The notes under the pieces are model-generated. The model saw nothing but the letters and a program-made list of their open reading frames with translations, searched no databases and was not told where the DNA came from. The position numbers were made by a program, and so were the translations under genes. A stretch of DNA of 16,327 bases, taken from Actinomycetes bacterium. GTDB lineage: Bacteria; Actinomycetota; Actinomycetes; Actinomycetales; Microbacteriaceae. Shown piece by piece: positions 15,878-16,327 of this stretch (positions are counted from its first letter, which is position 1; each line of letters starts with the position of its first letter). The stretch is from the NCBI GenBank assembly GCA_030425055.1, contig JAUHVN010000023.1, forward strand, positions 1-16,327, in the 5' to 3' direction.

Positions 15878-16327
15878 CTAGCCCCGACGGCCCTTGACGA
15901 TCTTCTCCTGGTTCACGTCGGCCTCGTCGGTCGCCGCGTACTCCTCGTGACCCGGAGCATCCAGGTGCTGGCCCTTGCCGCCGATGAACTCGAGCGTGAA
16001 CGCGTCGACCTGCTTCTCGAGCTCGGCGACGGTGTCATCGTCGAGCACGTTGGTCTCGCGCAGCGTGTCGAGCACCGTGGTGTTGCGACGCAGGTGGTCG
16101 AGGAACTCCGCCTCGAAGCGCAGCACGTCCTCGACCTCGAGCTTGTCGAGCTTGCCGTTGGTGCCGGCCCAGATCGAGACGACCTGCTCCTCGACGGGGT
16201 ACGGCGAGTACTGCGGCTGCTTGAGCAGCTCGGTCAGGCGCGCACCGCGGTTGAGCAGCTTCTGCGTCGAAGCGTCGAGGTCGGAACCGAACTGGGCGAA
16301 GGCCGCCATTTCGCGGTACTGCGCCAG
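15878..16327 (-). CDS. atpA: F1Fo ATP synthase subunit alpha, C-terminal part
   Basis: The last 149 codons of the alpha subunit, cut by the right edge. The frame is open through the window end (LAQYREMAAFAQFGSDLDA), so the ATG at 16309 is internal. This segment and the following helices (TQKLLNRGARLTELLKQPQYSP) are diagnostic for the C-terminal helical domain of alpha. Alpha forms the non-catalytic nucleotide sites of the F1 hexamer. The nucleotide-binding domain lies beyond the edge, as presumably do atpB, E, F and H. The last 40 residues are charged and end in KGRRG. Confidence 0.97.
   Translation of the reverse strand: MAQYREMAAFAQFGSDLDASTQKLLNRGARLTELLKQPQYSPYPVEEQVVSIWAGTNGKLDKLEVEDVLRFEAEFLDHLRRNTTVLDTLRETNVLDDDTVAELEKQVDAFTLEFIGGKGQHLDAPGHEEYAATDEADVNQEKIVKGRRG

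Overview
The window is high-GC, gene-dense DNA. It has frequent GTG starts, gaps of only a few bases, and gene families typical of Actinobacteria. The gene content (short ATP synthase epsilon, DUF5684- and DUF4282-like membrane proteins, heterodimeric ABC exporter, EssC-like ATPase next to a PP2C phosphatase) suggests Microbacteriaceae, probably Microbacterium or a close relative. This is inference from composition and families; no 16S or other marker is present. Only the first gene and the DUF4282 gene lie on the + strand. There are 13 genes: 11 complete and one cut at each edge. No stretch above 300 bases lacks a gene. I found no tRNA, rRNA, CRISPR array, insertion sequence or phage gene.

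Layout. (1) 1-790 (+): the C-terminal part of a flavin amine oxidase, convergent with an APC-family amino-acid/amine permease (797-2335, -). The permease has a well-formed promoter and apparently a leaderless GTG start. (2) 2371-6045 (-): a PP2C-type Ser/Thr phosphatase followed by a 927-aa membrane-anchored FtsK/SpoIIIE ATPase resembling the EssC/EccC ATPase of type VII secretion. It has one intact and one degenerate ATPase domain. (3) 6106-10886 (-): an aldo/keto reductase followed 18 bases later by two overlapping ABC exporter genes. These form a textbook asymmetric heterodimer. (4) 10904-12370: a strong hairpin terminator, then two divergent small membrane proteins with proline-rich tails that share a 175-bp promoter region. 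(5) 12376-13125 (-): a YaaA-family peroxide-stress protein. (6) 13141-13207: a large interrupted palindrome filling the yaaA/atpC gap. (7) 13222-16327 (-): the distal part of the F1Fo ATP synthase operon, in transcription order atpA (partial), atpG, atpD, atpC. The epsilon subunit is only 86 aa.

How the genes fit together. The atp genes are one energy operon. The oxidase and permease could take up and oxidise an amine. The ABC pair exports an unknown substrate. The phosphatase may tune the EssC-like ATPase, but no kinase, FHA or WXG100 protein is visible here. The points most worth checking are the orphan EssC-like ATPase with its phosphatase, the yaaA/atpC palindrome, the epsilon subunit without its regulatory C-terminal domain, and the leaderless permease promoter. 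I did not see a clearly new multi-gene system.
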